63,895 bases of DNA. Source: Nemertoderma westbladi. Taxonomy: Eukaryota > Xenacoelomorpha > Nemertodermatida > Nemertodermatidae. Within the stretch, counting starts at the first letter, position 1, and every line of letters begins with the position of its first letter. Under the pieces are notes generated by a model that ran no database searches, was not told the origin of the DNA, and saw only the letters and a program-made list of their open reading frames with translations. Location: the NCBI GenBank assembly GCA_032718475.1, contig JAUCBJ010002602.1, positions 1 through 63,895 of the forward strand, read 5' to 3'. A program made the position numbers and the translations under genes. Below are positions 1 through 10,608 of this stretch, piece by piece.

Positions 1-2270
1 GCAGTCAGTCAGTTTAGTCGTACAGATTTTTGAAAACCTTGTTAGAACCCATAGAACAATCGAGAATTTTCTCGATTGATTGCAGCACAAATTTGCTATA
101 TAAAGGTGCGATTTGTTCATTAGTTATTACAACCTACTTCACAGATTATCTTATCAATATTCTGTCGTGCTTAGTTTATTCTCAGATTACATTGTATTAT
201 AATTGTATCTTCTGTAATAAAGTCAGAATATTCTCTCAGCTTTTCTATCTGTTTTACCATGGATTCACTACGGTGAACAAACTCAGGGACAGGATGGCCG
301 GCTAGAGATCGGGCCGCAGCAATGAACGGGAACATCACGGGAATGTAGACGAGAGACAACCCGCAATACCATCTAGAGTTATTCGCCCATCGCCTGAAAG
401 GTTAGACAGCGTTCGATCCTTGCTACCTAAGTATAAGACCAAAAGATCAAAAGGTAGACGTAGTGACACGCTGTAAGCCCAAAATTACATCATAGGGACT
501 GTACTGTCTTGATTCAGGAAAACCCACAGTAGACCTTCACATTCCTACGGGAGGGAGAGAGCGCAGGCCGATACTAGTACGCAGATAAGACGTAGGCACA
601 CCGGTACAAGGCATACACATTGGTTAGGGTGCAGCAAACTGTACGCTTAACTCTTGCTAAGTACAGGTGCGTCTGTGACTATTTGCCGTGCAACGGTGTC
701 CATTACATCAGAACTTGTAGGCTAGGGGGGTTGCTGTGTTTTCACCTGAATTAGGATTGTACCGTTCAGGCGGTAGGGCAGTTTACGTACTAGGCGCAAA
801 TAAATTGAGGCTATCAGGGATATACTAACATCTACCGTGTCCCCGCCAACGCCCTAATAGGAAGTTACCCGGACTACCTGGGTGACTAAAATTCTAGATA
901 GGAGCCAGGATAGCTATTAGTACCCGTACGCCTACAGTAGTAAACTAACACATCTCTTCTTAGTATCAGGGACCTGGTACCTAAAATTGCCGAATTCTGG
1001 GCGTAGTATTAACCTTATGCCTGAATTTGAGGAAGGAGGAAAACTGTTTTTGACCGTTCAGAATTAACACACGCGCGTTAGAATTATTTACACCTCGAAA
1101 TATATAAAATTAACTTTGTCCGTACTGTGCTTTGCCCGCTAGTTAGACATCTCCAAATATCTGCCTGCACCTAGCTAGCGTCTCTTCGCCCAACCATATA
1201 AATCACACCGCGGCAAAGTATACGAGCCCCTTAGTCCGTCAGTGAGTCAGCCTGATTTTAGGATTCGCTGCGCGGGATTTTTGTTTTATCGAAGTTTGTC
1301 TGCTCGTAGACTGTTTTCTGCCTCACCGGTTATAAGAGATCGATACTGCAATATATTCGCTTGCTTAGAGTTTACTGTTTTGGTGAGAAGGTCGGATTTA
1401 TGATTTGATTTACAAACTTTACAGTAGGATATTGCAGGTATTGTTACCGTCTCTTCCAATAGTAGGAATGTGTTTTACTGAACTACGGTTCGGTAGGACT
1501 AAAGTTATTTGAAAATTTTGTATTTTGAGGTAAAAATTCGTATTTGATTAGCTAAGTGCTAATTTTTTGAAATAAAATTTGATTTGAACCGCGTGTAAAA
1601 TATTTTTGGAATTGAATACCGGTGTTTAAAAGGGTTTAAATACCATATTGTACCGGTACAAAATTTTCGTAAAGTAAAACCTAACTCTTTTGTTTTTCAG
1701 GATTCAGAACTCATTTCTAGACTGTAACGGGAGCAAGACCGTGTTTAGCAAGTTTGGGAGATAGATAACCCAACAACTTTGGTTGGGAAAATCGCGTTTC
1801 GTCCGCAACGTTAAAAACGGAAAGGTTCACGTTCGGTTTGTATCTGGGAATCTGTTTTTCTGGAGAATTATTGGAGTGGGTGAGTTCGAAAAGTTGCATA
1901 AATAAGTTAGGCATTACCGTATTAGTTAAAATTATTGTGGGTTCCACTGTCTCAAGTATTTATGCATTCCGTACGATTTCTTTGTTCATTGCTGAATTAG
2001 TCCGTATTATTGTATTTAATTTACCTTTTGATAACGCATATCGTTATCCGATTTATTTGTTATAAAATTGGCCGCTAGGCTAACTTTATTATATACTTAT
2101 TCCGTGACATTTATTTGCTGTAAAATTGGCCGTTTAGGCTAATTTTATCCATCTGCTATAAAATCGGCCGGTAGGCTAATTTTATAAGACTGTAATTAGT
2201 ACCGTTTAGATATAAATACGGTAAAACTCGATACTTTGACACTCACTTTACTTGACTTACAACTACCGAA
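1..2270. other. Non-coding region, possibly a retroelement LTR/leader
   Basis: No convincing coding region is seen. The base composition is more balanced than in the flanking AT-rich DNA. TATA-like boxes lie near 95-105 and 1195-1202. A donor-like TTTTG/GTGAG at about 1384 and an acceptor with a T-rich tract ending in CAG at about 1700 could bound a leader intron. The ORF at 2271 starts with Met-Ser-Asp, like the Gag of the BEL element at 39554, so this stretch may be the promoter and leader of a retroelement. I found no second LTR copy in the window, so this is only a suggestion. Confidence 0.25.
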
Positions 2271-2693
2271 ATGAGTGACAAACAAGACTATACAAAGAAT
2301 ACACCTACCGACTATGACTCGTGTGACGCGGATAAGTCAGCAGCGGAAGGACAACAGGGGAAGACTCGCGAGCCTACCGAACCTACACCGTGTGCGTCAC
2401 CAGTACATCCAACGGGAGTACCGGATGCCGTAGTACGAGGCGACGGCAGGACCGAGGACTTTCTAACTGTTCCGCAACCTAGATACAGGGAAACGGACAT
2501 GGTAAGTTCAGCAGGAAGCCAGGAAAGTGTGGTTAGAAGCGTCGGAGGTTACATGGCGCATATAACCAGGAGTATTGGAGAAGGTCATCGCATATTAGAC
2601 GAGTTGACCGCTCCGATGTCTCGATTCGAGTTCTACACCCTCCAGGTTAGAGTGCAAACTAGAGTACACAAGTCCGTAGATAACCTAATTTAG
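2271..2693 (+). CDS. Hypothetical 140-residue protein, truncated or novel
   Basis: I do not recognise this ORF. It begins at an ATG after a purine-rich context. It is hydrophilic and rich in Asp, Thr, Pro and Ser in its first 80 residues. The C-terminal 50 residues look more structured (helical, with Arg, Gln and Val). There is no signal peptide or membrane segment. Its TAG stop overlaps the TA target duplication of the transposon at 2691. Removing the element still leaves TAG, because G follows TA on both sides, so the stop predates the insertion. It could be a short Gag-like or accessory ORF of a retroelement, or a chance ORF. Confidence 0.3.
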   Translation: MSDKQDYTKNTPTDYDSCDADKSAAEGQQGKTREPTEPTPCASPVHPTGVPDAVVRGDGRTEDFLTVPQPRYRETDMVSSAGSQESVVRSVGGYMAHITRSIGEGHRILDELTAPMSRFEFYTLQVRVQTRVHKSVDNLI

Positions 2694-2849
2694 GGGTAGG
2701 AGGTACAGGGTCATATTTTTGGAATCAAGGGGGTCGCCCCACATTCTATCCATTATGATCCCAGAACTACAAAAAAATCAAAAATTTGAAAAAAAATTTC
2801 ATTTTCATCAGTAGACATCATTTTTAGTCTGTCGCGTCGACAAAAACTA

Positions 2850-3300
2850 ATTTTCACCTTAGGCATAGTGATTGGAATCGTTAATATGTTGTAAAAAGAG
2901 TTTGGGAGGTCGTATAAAGTTGAAAATAGTCTCATTGGAACCGCAATCGTCGGTTTACTGTTAGTGGATTAAAAAATATTTATTTTCAACAGCGAACAAT
3001 TTTTTCAGTTTGAGACATGTCAAAAATCGACTTTTCAACCTAGGCGTAGCGATCAGAAGTCATAATATGTTGTAACAAGAGTTTGGAAGGTCGTATGAAG
3101 TTGAAAATAGTCTCATTGGAACCGCAATCGTCAGCTTACTGTTTAGTGAATTAATAAAATTATTTTTCCACAGCAAACAATTTTTTCAGTATGACACTTA
3201 ACAAATTTCTTTGTTACTTTTCACCCTATGCCTAGTGATCAGAAATCATTATATGTTGTATACTCATCTGAACTTGAAATAAATTCTCATTGGAACCACA
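2850..3300. repeat. About 180-bp tandem repeat, 2.5 copies
   Basis: Three successive copies share AATATGTTGTAA, then AGTTTGG(A/G)AGGTCGTAT and CTCATTGGAACC. The last anchor recurs near 2934, 3115 and 3289, giving spacings of 181 and 174 bp. The third copy is degenerate. The array is subterminal within the TIR element at 2691-5858. Confidence 0.7.
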
Positions 3301-3407
3301 AATTTACTTTTAATTTACATTTAATTAAATTATAAATTTAAACTTAATTTACTAATAATGATTTATAACATCCATCTACTCGAAGTGTATTAAAAATGGG
3401 TATACAC

Positions 3408-4184
3408 TAGGGCTCGATCGGAGCTCCGGCCTCCGGCTCCGGCTCCGGCCATTTTGGCACCTCCGGCTCCTGCTCCGGCTCCGGTAAAAATATTGCCGGA
3501 GTTAATTTTTTAATAAAGTATTATATTTCGTGCATATTCTAATCTGAACAATTATTTACACTATAAGTACCTGAAGTAAGTACTGTAGTACAGCTTCAAT
3601 ATCAAGAATAATACCGGTACTGCAGTACTGCAGTATTTACTTAAAGTCAATGACTGACTGACTGTACTGCAGTACTGGTACTGGCCAGCTGGCTGACTAG
3701 CAGACTATTACAGATAGGCCCTACTGTAAAAAATTGTAAATGCTATGAATGTACACTGTAGCTGTACCACTGCAGCCATTTACTGCTGTCATGCCATGCC
3801 AGCACACTGTACTGCAGTACTGGTACACGTACGGTAGGCTACCTACAGTACACACCTCTACCACAGTTAGTGAGTTAGGTACTGTAGGTAATTTTTAGCC
3901 GTCAGCGTCAGGCCGTCTGTCCATGATAAATTAATTACTTAAATTTTAAATTGAAAATTCGTAAATCTATAAATTATGAAATTAATTAGACCTACAGTAT
4001 GATTGATTATGCTGTTATGAGCGATTGGCGAACGATAACCATACTTTATTTTTTTAAATAGGCCTAAATAATTAAATTTTTAAAATTTTTGAAAAACTCC
4101 GGCTCCTGCTCCGGCTCCGGCCAAATTGTCCAACTCCGGCTCCTGCTCCGGCTCCGGCCAAATCCCAACTCCGATCGAGCCCTA
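3408..4184. mobile_element. Nested hAT-type MITE, 8-bp target duplication
   Basis: The terminal inverted repeats are TAGGGCTCGATCGGAG (left) and its complement (right). They are flanked by the identical 8-bp direct repeat GTATACAC at 3400-3407 and 4185-4192. An 8-bp duplication and TAGGG-type ends are characteristic of the hAT superfamily. Subterminal blocks are built from repeated CTCCGGCTCC units at both ends. There is no coding capacity, so it must be mobilised in trans. It sits inside the larger TIR element and is therefore younger. Confidence 0.85.
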
Positions 4185-4852
4185 GTATACACATGATGAA
4201 GTCTGTTGTTCGCGATTGATGAATCAGTACAAATTTTGCCCTTTTGAGGAAATATTCTACTAAAAAATATAATTTATGTTCAAAATGTTACTTACTGTAA
4301 GAATTACTCGTGGCCAACTGACTGATTGACTCACGAACTGATCTTTAGCCAAAAATCACCATCTGGAGAACATTATAAATAGATATCGTGGGCAAAGTAA
4401 AGGCCTAGTAACACTATTCAATAGTATTACAATTATACATATATAACAGTATAACTATACACAATTTTCCATAATAAAAGTTAAATAAAAGTTCTTTACG
4501 CTGCCAGGCCCATCACTAGTCAGGACCCGAGAGGTTACTTACTGTAAGAATTGCTTGTGGCTGGCTGACTGAATAGTGAATATGGAAGAAAGAAACTGAA
4601 TATAATATGGCTGTATGGAGCATGAATGTTTTAGATGGTATATATGCTGACTGATTAGTTGTGATATTATTGGTGGAATCTACGATTTCTATACATTTCT
4701 CGATATGGTTTTCTTTATGTCAGTTTTACGTGAACCATTATTTTCCAACCTTTGGATGCACTTTTCTCAGCTTTTCCATTGAAACTTTTTGAGTGCATTT
4801 CTGGTAATCTTTTCCTTAAAATCATGCACGTTATTGCCCTTGTCATAATTAT

Positions 4853-5184
4853 ATGATCAGCCTCCAGGGGGCTGCAGGGAAGGACGAACTGGGATGAGGT
4901 TCTTGCCGTGTATATTAGTAAAAGAGTTTATATCCTTATGCGCATTTCTCCAATTTCGGATGACTTCAGCGGATTATATTAAACATTAAAATAACCAAAT
5001 TAAATAAAATTCAAAGCAAATTTACAAATAAAACGAAATAGTGGTGTTTGGAAGTCAGGGACTGGAAGAAATTTCCTTCAGAATGGGCAAAATGCGCATA
5101 TGGAAATAAACTATTTTATTAATATACGTAGCAAGACCCTCATCCCAGTTCGTCCTTCCCTCCAGCCCCCTGGAGGCTCATCAT
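4853..5184. mobile_element. Nested inverted-repeat element (MITE-like)
   Basis: Inverted ends read AGCCTCCAGGGGGCTG followed by AGGGAAGGACGAACTGGGAT on both sides (left from about 4859, right to about 5178), extending outward through ATGAT. The length is about 330 bp with no ORF. No clear target duplication could be assigned. Confidence 0.6.
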
Positions 5185-5858
5185 ACAATATGCTCATGCC
5201 ATGCTCGACGTCAACCCACAACATTAAATATATGGACTTGTCATAATTGGATATCATGCTTGAGCTTGTGTGCGCGATAGGTCTTTTTTCCATTATCATA
5301 ATTCATATTGCTACCAAATTTCTTACAATGTATGTCATGTATCAATGTTTCATGGTTTTGAACCATAATGTGACCTGAACATATGTTCCAATTTTCAAGC
5401 AAATCCAATGAAAATATTTTTCTAAAAATGCACCTAAGTAAACAATGATGCGCAAAGCATTTTATATAGGATCTCTCACTGCACAATTTTCCCCTTAAAC
5501 AGTTAAAGTCACCATTACCTATATTTATTGAACATTAGTATTGCTGCGAAACTATTGGTCAGTGGTCTTCAAAAGTGTGTTCTATACCCACTAAATCAGC
5601 AATTGCGGTTCAAATTATACCTCTTTCGAGTTCATAGGACCATTGGAACTCTAGATACATCATATTCACAATAAAACACTATGCGTAAGGTAAAAATGGG
5701 ACATGTGACACCAAAATTAATGTCTACTGATGAAAATGAAATTTTTTTCAAAATTTTTGTGTTTTTCATAGTTCTGAGATCATAGCGGATAGAATGTGGG
5801 GCGACCCCCTTGATTTCAAAGACATGACCTAAAAAGTGCTATCTACCTCCTACCCCTA

Positions 5859-7036
5859 GTTCCTGAGTTGCTGATGAAAGTGGCCGTCCATTCATTGTCT
5901 GATTGTGTAAGTTGCTTGGAGTCATTGAACTGCAATTTCCAATGGTTTAAACTATACATACGTATTATATGCAGTTGACATGGTTGAGTGTATAGTTAAA
6001 ACAGAGGAAAATATGTAGGCCTATTAATACATAATAGGCCTAATCAGCTAATTCACAATGAAAACAGGAAAACTAGGCTTACCCCTATGTTACGCTTCTG
6101 CAGCTTCTGGTTTTAATTAAACCAAGCCCACTCCCCACTTAAACTGTTATGAAATTTTGCAATATTTCCCTATCGGGAAATTTCTGATGTCATTTTGAGA
6201 GATTTCCATGGTACAATTTCCGTATAGGGAAATATATGCAAGTTTCCCGATAGGGAAACAGGCAAAGTTAATCTTGGCATGTCTGTAAAACCCCCAAGGT
6301 AGTAGTTACTAGTTAGCTGGCTTGGGGCAGTAGTTATATTGAAGATATGGCTGTATGGTAGAGGTGAATGACCTAGTATATCTCACTTAATGCAGTAATG
6401 CGCTATGTACTCAGTGAATGCGCCATAGCCATTATGCTAAAATTTCCCTATAGGGAAATAAAAGTTTCCATATAGGGAAATTTTAAAATTACCCTATTGG
6501 GCTAATTTCCCAGACTGTAGGTGGCTAGTTGCTAAAAAACCTAGTTTGCCAGTTCATAGAGGGAGACCCGGAGACACCTAGCGGTACATGGTAAAAAGAG
6601 GTAGAATAAAACGTCTGTCCTTATCTGATCTGATCTGATCTGACAGCATCTGATTCTATAACCAATCAGGAGAAAGAGATATAATATTTACCTAACTGTC
6701 TGTTAAGTAAATAGCCAATGGCTGAATAGGGGATCACGTTTCAGGTTGCCTGTTACGTATCAGTATCATGAAGTAGCAGTACAGGCATATCCGTATGCAT
6801 CTAAATGCACAAAGGCATGTTATTATATATTAAAAATGCGATATACAGTAGGATGAAGGATGGTGGGTATGAAAGTTGTGTGATTGTCCCAGCAAGATGG
6901 ATAGTTTCAGATGTAAACAACTTTCGTAGATTTAGTCTGTTAGTTGGTGTTGAAACATTAAACTTTTATTAAAAACAATACAGCATTTGCTGCAATATTT
7001 TTTTCGTAAATCTTTCTTGTTAATAGTTAACATTAT
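5859..7036. other. Non-coding spacer with palindrome cluster
   Basis: No coding sequence is supported. The stretch holds the palindrome cluster listed separately. At 6608-6645 it has a (TGATC)n-containing segment that matches, in inverse orientation, the SINE-like segment at 10451-10483. Confidence 0.5.
6164..6501. repeat. Cluster of TTTCCCTATAGGGAAA palindromes
   Basis: Five near-perfect copies of a 16-18 bp palindrome (TTTCCC-TATA/TATC-GGGAAA and variants) occur at about 6164-6182, 6216-6233, 6243-6259, 6442-6459 and 6465-6481. A weaker sixth lies at 6491-6501. Each copy can form a short hairpin or a dyad protein-binding site. Confidence 0.75.
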
Positions 7037-7040
7037 TAAT

Positions 7041-9172
7041 ACTACTACTACTAGGTCGAGCGAACTCGGACAGTGGAAATGAGATCCTTCCAGGCTTCCC
7101 GATTCTCCATAGTTGTCGCAATTTCGTTTCTCCCAAGTTCAGTATCCCTTTCAAGTTGATCTATATATGTTATGGCAGGTCGTCCACGACTACGCTTTCC
7201 ATGAGTTGGTTGCCAGAGAAGTAGATCTGGTATGACCTCGTCTTTACTTCGCCGGCAGTGCTCACTGAATCTTAATCTGCGTTCACGGAGGGTGGTTGAT
7301 ACAGGTGGTATTGTACCATAAAGCTCGGTGTTTGTCATGTGTTGTCTCCAGCTGATGTTTAGGGCTGCCCTTAGTAGTCTTGTGTAGCAACCATCAATTT
7401 GTTGTTCAAGTGATTTAGTCAGTGTCCAGGTCTCACCGCCGTATAAAAATTCACTTTCCACTGTGGCTCGAAAGAACTTAGTCTTCAGGTGCCTGGAGAG
7501 ATCTGATTTCCAGATGGTATCCATTTTTGATAGAGCTACCCAAGCCTTTGCTTTCCTAACTTCTATGTCCTTTTTGCTACTCTCTATCCATGATCCAAGG
7601 TACTGGAAGTCATCGACCTGCCTTAGTTGATTATTATCAATGGTTGTCAAGTTTCCATCAACATTAAAGGTCATGAATTCGGTCTTGGTAGCATTTATAT
7701 GTAATCCAACCTCCTTAGCAGCCCTCTCCACTTTATTTAGTAGAAGCTGTGCATCTGCTAGCGTATTAGAGAGCAGGGCGATGTCATCCGCAAAGTCGGT
7801 GTCTGTGACTGTAGTTGCCGGATATCTACTACTTCTGCGTTCTTGAAGTGTGAATCCCAGATCTTCACCCTTTGTGGCCGTCCTCATTGCGTAATCCAGC
7901 ACAATTACAAATAGTAATGGTGCTAATGTGTCACCTTGCAGTACGCCAGCCAGGATTGAGAAAAACTCAGTTTCACCATCTGGTGAGAGTACCTGCGCTT
8001 CTGTGTCACAATATAACAATCCAATGCCAGCAACAATTACTTCTGGTATTCCATAAGCTCTTAGGATTTCAAGCATTTTACCTCTATGGATGGAGTCGAA
8101 TGCCTTCTTGAAGTCCACAAAAGTCATGACTGCGGGGAGATTCTTTGACTTAATTCCTTCAATCAGTCTCTGTAGTGCAAGTATCTGAGCTATTGTTCTG
8201 AGCTATTGGTCGAAATCCGTTTTGGCTCTTATGCAGTAGTTTCTCTATGTGAGGCCTAATCCTATATAGAATCATTTTATTGTATATTTTGGCAGCTACC
8301 ACAAGCAGACAGATCCCACGATAGTTTGTTGGTATGCCGAGGTCTCCTTTCTTGGGGAGAGGCTTTAGTTGACCTTTAGTCCAAATTGGTGGTGGCTTTT
8401 CCCCTTTTAACATCCGGTTGCAAACATTCAATAATTTTCCACTTCCCAACACGTTCTTCAGGACTATCGGCTTTGAGGCGCCCCTTTGCACAACTTTTCC
8501 GACCAGATACCTCATTTACAGTTTGCCAGGTAAGTCTTGATTGTTGCTGTATGTGAGCAGTTGTAATTGCTTCAGTTTTATCCTGTATGTACTTTTCCTG
8601 GCTGATGTTGTAGGCCAATTTAAGATCGTCCTTAGCTTTCTCAACCTTGTTAATGTTTTCGGTTGTTGGTTGTTCGGTTTTAACTTTGTAGGCTATCTTA
8701 AGATCTTCTCTCTTACAAGTAACCTCAGAGTTTTGCCATGGCACATACTGTTTTCGTTTAGGTTTCTGGGGGATATGCCTCTTAGCTGATTCCTTGTGGG
8801 CTGTTATTATATTCTGGTACTGTGGTATATTGAATCGGTGGATTGGTCTTCATCCATTGACTGAAGTGCTTCAAAGCGGTTTCGAACTTCTACTGTATAA
8901 GCATCCTTTACAGCATTGTCAGTTCTGAGTTTCTCCCAGTCATAGTTGATTTGCTTGCTTGTCCTGGGTTTGCTGGCTCTCAAACTGAGTCTGATCTCTG
9001 CAGTCACAATTCTGTGGTCCGAACCAATTAGGTTGAATGAGCTGTATGCCTCGCAGTTGATCATGCTATTTCGCCACTTTTTGTTTATAAGGATGTAATC
9101 CAGTTGTGCTTTGGTTCCATTAGGGTATTGAAAGGTCCATAGCTTCCCCTTACTCTTTTCGAATGTGTTGTT
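7041..9172 (-). pseudogene. Decayed non-LTR retrotransposon (APE endonuclease + RT)
   Basis: Reading the minus strand from 9172, the remnant has the C-terminal part of an APE-type endonuclease (LDYILINKKW, then SDHRIV near 9010). A linker follows at 8744-8376, then RT fingers with KKGD and YRGICLL at 8515-8159. The palm is at 8127-7051, with FVDFKKAFDS and FADDIALL at about 7800, followed by a C-terminal domain with a GKRSRGRPA motif. The reading frame changes several times, so it cannot code one protein. The 5' end is truncated inside the endonuclease. The 3' end carries an (AGT)n tail at 7041-7054, and the fragment at 43741 ends with the same tail, so both probably belong to one family. The clade (RTE or CR1 group) is uncertain. 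Confidence 0.85.
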
Positions 9173-9344
9173 TCATTCTGTGTCATGTGTCAACATGTGT
9201 CAACATTATTAATAGTTAAAGTTAATTATATTAATTATAATTAATATTATTAATTAAGTACGGTAATGATTCTTATTAATATATTACATTTAAAATATGT
9301 ATGAAATTTAAGAATTTTATTAATTTTACTATTTATTAAAGAAT

Positions 9345-9610
9345 ATGGGAAGGTGGATGGGAATGTGGGAATTTATAAACACTTATTACCTTCCAATTGA
9401 AGGAAAAGAGCAGGTTACAGCGGCTGTAATTTCTAACCAAAACAATAAACGACGTTGTTACCTACAAATTGAGGGAAAGGAGCAGGTTACCGAGACAGGG
9501 TTTTCTAACCAAAACAATAAACAATTTTGTTACCTACCAATTGAGGGAAAGGAGAATATGTTACCGCGGCGGCTTGTTTACACAGTTATACCCATCACCT
9601 TCTTACTAAC
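9345..9610. repeat. Three tandem copies of a dispersed 66-bp motif
   Basis: Units contain GAGCAGGTTAC, about 16-20 variable bases, then AACCAAAACAATAAAC, followed by TACC(T)ACAATTGAGGGAAAG. A small ORF covers the array, but its repetitive peptide simply follows the DNA repeat, so it is not annotated as a gene. The same motif recurs at about 9845-9890, in the MITE at 45014-45226 and inverted at about 61380-61445. Confidence 0.65.
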
Positions 9611-9734
9611 CGTCCTACTGACTGATCAATAGATCATCCCCCTCAAAAAATAAAGGACATCGCGCACGCGCATAAAACACTTAATAAAGATAAATTTAAT
9701 AAAAAATATCGACCAATAAAAAATCGACCGAAAA

Positions 9735-10070
9735 ATGAAATCCTGGTATTCTTCACATGGGCGAAGAATACCAGACTTTCTGCCGTTTTATTTCACTTTG
9801 CAGTTACCCCCATGTGAAGAATACCAGGTTTTCATCAAAAACACAGGTTACAGAAGGGCTGAATATAACCAAAACAATAAACGAATTAGTATATGTGCAG
9901 GTTATAAGACATAAATATGCTCTATAATACACTCAATAAAGATAAATTAAAAAAGAATTAAAATCTTCAAATATAAAATTCCAATAAAAGTCGACCGAAA
10001 AGTGAAATCATGGTATTCTTCACATGGGCGGTATTCTTCACATGGACCGACACCAAAATTTGGCACCAGC
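9735..10070. repeat. Inverted and direct repeats of TGGTATTCTTCACATGG
   Basis: TGGTATTCTTCACATGGG occurs forward at about 9743, inverted at about 9812-9830, and forward twice more near 10012-10040. The 9743/9830 pair can form a hairpin of about 18 bp. It probably marks the ends of a small MITE family, but no target duplication could be assigned. Confidence 0.5.
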
Positions 10071-10185
10071 CGCTAAAAACAAATTTAAAATTTTTAACTT
10101 ATTTTATTTGAATTCCTTTTAGTTCGTTTCAGTTAGACTTTTAGTTAGTATCGTTAGTATCAAAGCGGGAAGTATTATATTGACA

Positions 10186-10203
10186 CCCCCCCCCCCCCCC
10201 CCC
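10186..10203 (+). repeat. Poly-C homopolymer (18 C)
   Basis: An uninterrupted run of 18 C precedes GGGTTTAAGGGG. Another run of about 16 C lies at 30359-30374. Homopolymers of this length are unstable, and their length may not be exact in an assembly. Confidence 0.8.
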
Positions 10204-10239
10204 GGGTTTAAGGGGAATACCGGGGAAACTTCACATGCT

Positions 10240-10500
10240 GACATAGGCAGAAAGTCCAGTACTCATTTAGCTACCATTTAAGGATGCAAGGCAGAGATGT
10301 CTCGCAAAACCCTTCAAAACATTCGTGCCGAAACGAAAACTACCTTGGCCCCATGCCGGGGTTGAACCCACAACCTCCGAGAGATGTGAATTCAATATAA
10401 CCACTACACCAAGGTGCGCTCTGAACCAAGGTGGAACAAGTGTCAGATACCGTCAGATCAGATCAGATAAGGACAGACGTTTTAGCCATCCTATGGTAAA
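10240..10500 (-). mobile_element. tRNA-derived SINE-like sequence
   Basis: On the minus strand there is a box A-like TGGTGTAGTGG (10401-10414) and, about 35-40 nt downstream, a box B-like GGGTTCAACCCC (10358-10369). These are spaced as the internal RNA polymerase III promoter of a tRNA. The rest does not fold as a canonical tRNA, so this is a tRNA-related SINE rather than a tRNA gene. An adjoining segment (10451-10483) with AAAACGTCTGTCCTTATC and tandem TGATC repeats is shared with 6608-6645. Confidence 0.55.
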
Positions 10501-10608
10501 AACTTTATTTATAGGCCAATATACCGAATCTTTCACTTTTTATATATCCTATTGAAATAATATGGTTTATGATTAAATATTAGATTATTGGAAGTCACTA
10601 AATGTATT

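Larger units (their letters stand above)
2691..5858. mobile_element. Non-autonomous TIR transposon, TA target duplication
   Basis: The ends are inverted repeats of roughly 130-150 bp. Both start TAGGGGTAGGAGGTA and go on through a conserved stretch containing GGGGGTCGCCCCACATTC and then CATCAGTAGACAT (left 2691-2825, right 5720-5858). The outermost TA pairs (2691-2692 and 5857-5858) fit a TA target duplication. There is no transposase ORF. Internally it holds about 180-bp tandem units and two smaller nested elements. The TA target suggests a Tc1/mariner-type or similar mobiliser, but the TIR does not match a family I can name. Confidence 0.7.

Noticed and set aside
1717-2065. Overlapping 75-76 codon ORFs on both strands
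   Set aside because: No start context, splice support or recognisable motif. Chance ORFs in the leader-like region.
10340-10420. Possible tRNA gene on the minus strand
   Set aside because: Box A and B are recognisable, but the acceptor and anticodon stems do not pair properly. It is better explained as a SINE head.
10588-10608. Earlier integrin start at 10588
   Set aside because: The codon there is TTG. The first in-frame ATG, followed directly by the signal peptide, is at 10609.
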